The notes under the pieces: model-generated
Databases searched by the model: none
The model's input: the letters and a program-made list of their open reading frames with translations, nothing else
Told to the model about the DNA's origin: nothing
Translations under genes and position numbers: made by a program
DNA from: Serilophus lunatus
Lineage: Eukaryota; Chordata; Aves; Passeriformes; Eurylaimidae
Length of the DNA: 64,000 bases
Assembly (NCBI GenBank): GCA_013399895.1
Contig: VXBA01005699.1
Coordinates: forward strand, 1-64,000
Direction of reading: 5' to 3'
Shown: in pieces, positions 63,312 to 64,000 of the stretch
Layout: the number at the start of each line of letters is the position of its first letter
Numbering within the stretch: the stretch's first letter is position 1

Positions 63312-64000
63312 CTGCAAGGAGAATCACACCAGATCAGGTAACATAATGCATTATCCAAGTATTTAATTAGATCTAACATTGACTTATTTTACACATGCAC
63401 TTTTCCACTCATGCTCAGAGCTTCCATGTGCAACATACACATGTATTTTGCAGCCCTTATCATAAAATCAAATATGCAGTTTGCAATTCAAGTGCACAAA
63501 GTATCACCACAATACTAAAAAATTGTCTCAAAAGCTTACACAATATACAGTAAACTTTATAAAATCAACCAAGAGCTGAAATACCTAAAAAAGCAAGACA
63601 GCAAAGTTACACCTAGCTTTTATTTTAAAACTTTGTTTTAATTCTCTCTGAGTTCTGGACAAAATGGGACATAACTTTTGTGTCCATGCCTTCATCTGAC
63701 ACTGCAAACACCAATAGAAATGAAGAGAGTCTCTTCTTTGAGACACCCCTATACACCAGTCCAATGGCAACTGCACACAGTCAGAGTTATTTCAGATGTA
63801 CACTTTTAATATTAAAAACAGAAACCTCCCTCATTCCTCAGTACCAAAATACATTCCTAAAACTTAAGTCTCTAGTTTTAAAACTCCATCAACTGAGATT
63901 ACATGGGATCAAAATCACTTGACATCTCAAGGAGCTGAAGTGCAACTATTCAGACATACCTAATCAATGGTGTACCTTCTTACCAAGCACAAGAAATGTC
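63312..64000 (-). other. IFTAP intron, partial (upstream end outside window)
   Basis: Intronic sequence upstream of the 63166-63311 exon. I searched the minus strand for the conserved acidic N-terminal part of IFTAP and did not see it. The open frames here have no splice context or recognisable product. The remaining N-terminal exons should lie beyond 64000. Confidence 0.6.

Noticed and set aside
63585..63776. Possible further IFTAP exon upstream of 63311
   Set aside because: The minus-strand frame does not resemble the acidic N-terminal part of IFTAP and has no matching acceptor/donor pair in phase.
1..64000. CRISPR arrays, operons, phage or plasmid genes, tRNA or rRNA genes
   Set aside because: No regularly spaced repeats with unique spacers, no cloverleaf or rRNA-like sequence, and no dense coding. 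The window is vertebrate nuclear DNA.

Overview
This is nuclear DNA of a bird. The DNA is AT-rich and almost free of genes, its interspersed repeats are CR1 retrotransposons and two avian-type endogenous retrovirus LTRs, and the one gene has short exons and kilobase introns. Nothing bacterial, plasmid or viral is present apart from the LTR relics. I cannot name the species. The two LTR types fit a bird, but this is from memory and was not searched.

Right part (about 49.2-64 kb): the 3' half of one protein-coding gene lies on the minus strand. Four exons (63166-63311, 62179-62233, 55853-55983, 49258-49398) have consensus splice sites and compatible phases. Together they encode about 156 residues ending in a stop at 49258-49260. 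The product matches the C-terminal half of intraflagellar transport-associated protein (IFTAP; C11orf74/NWC), a small acidic protein linked to the IFT-A complex of cilia. The 5' exons lie beyond 64000. In human, IFTAP is next to RAG2/RAG1 and is transcribed away from them. If synteny holds, RAG2 and RAG1 are to the right of this window.

Left part (1-49.2 kb): no supportable gene. By human synteny this would be the start of the large gene-poor interval beyond the 3' end of IFTAP. It holds CR1 copies at 1-248, 16470-19367, 25556-25970 and 27230-28037, plus older, decayed CR1 fragments. A 1.1-kb LTR (17832-18937) sits inside the longest CR1 with a perfect 5-bp target duplication. A (CTTC)n microsatellite runs into a 598-base assembly gap (24550-25147). 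A 284-nt pure pyrimidine tract (26578-26861) is made of three successive satellite arrays.

A second LTR (51184-51745) lies in the last IFTAP intron, antisense to the gene. All other long open frames look like chance frames or are reading through repeats. I found no new biological system. The points most worth checking are the IFTAP gene model with its tandem CAGCAG splice acceptor, the nested LTR-in-CR1 insertion, the long homopyrimidine tract and a few unexplained GC-rich islands.
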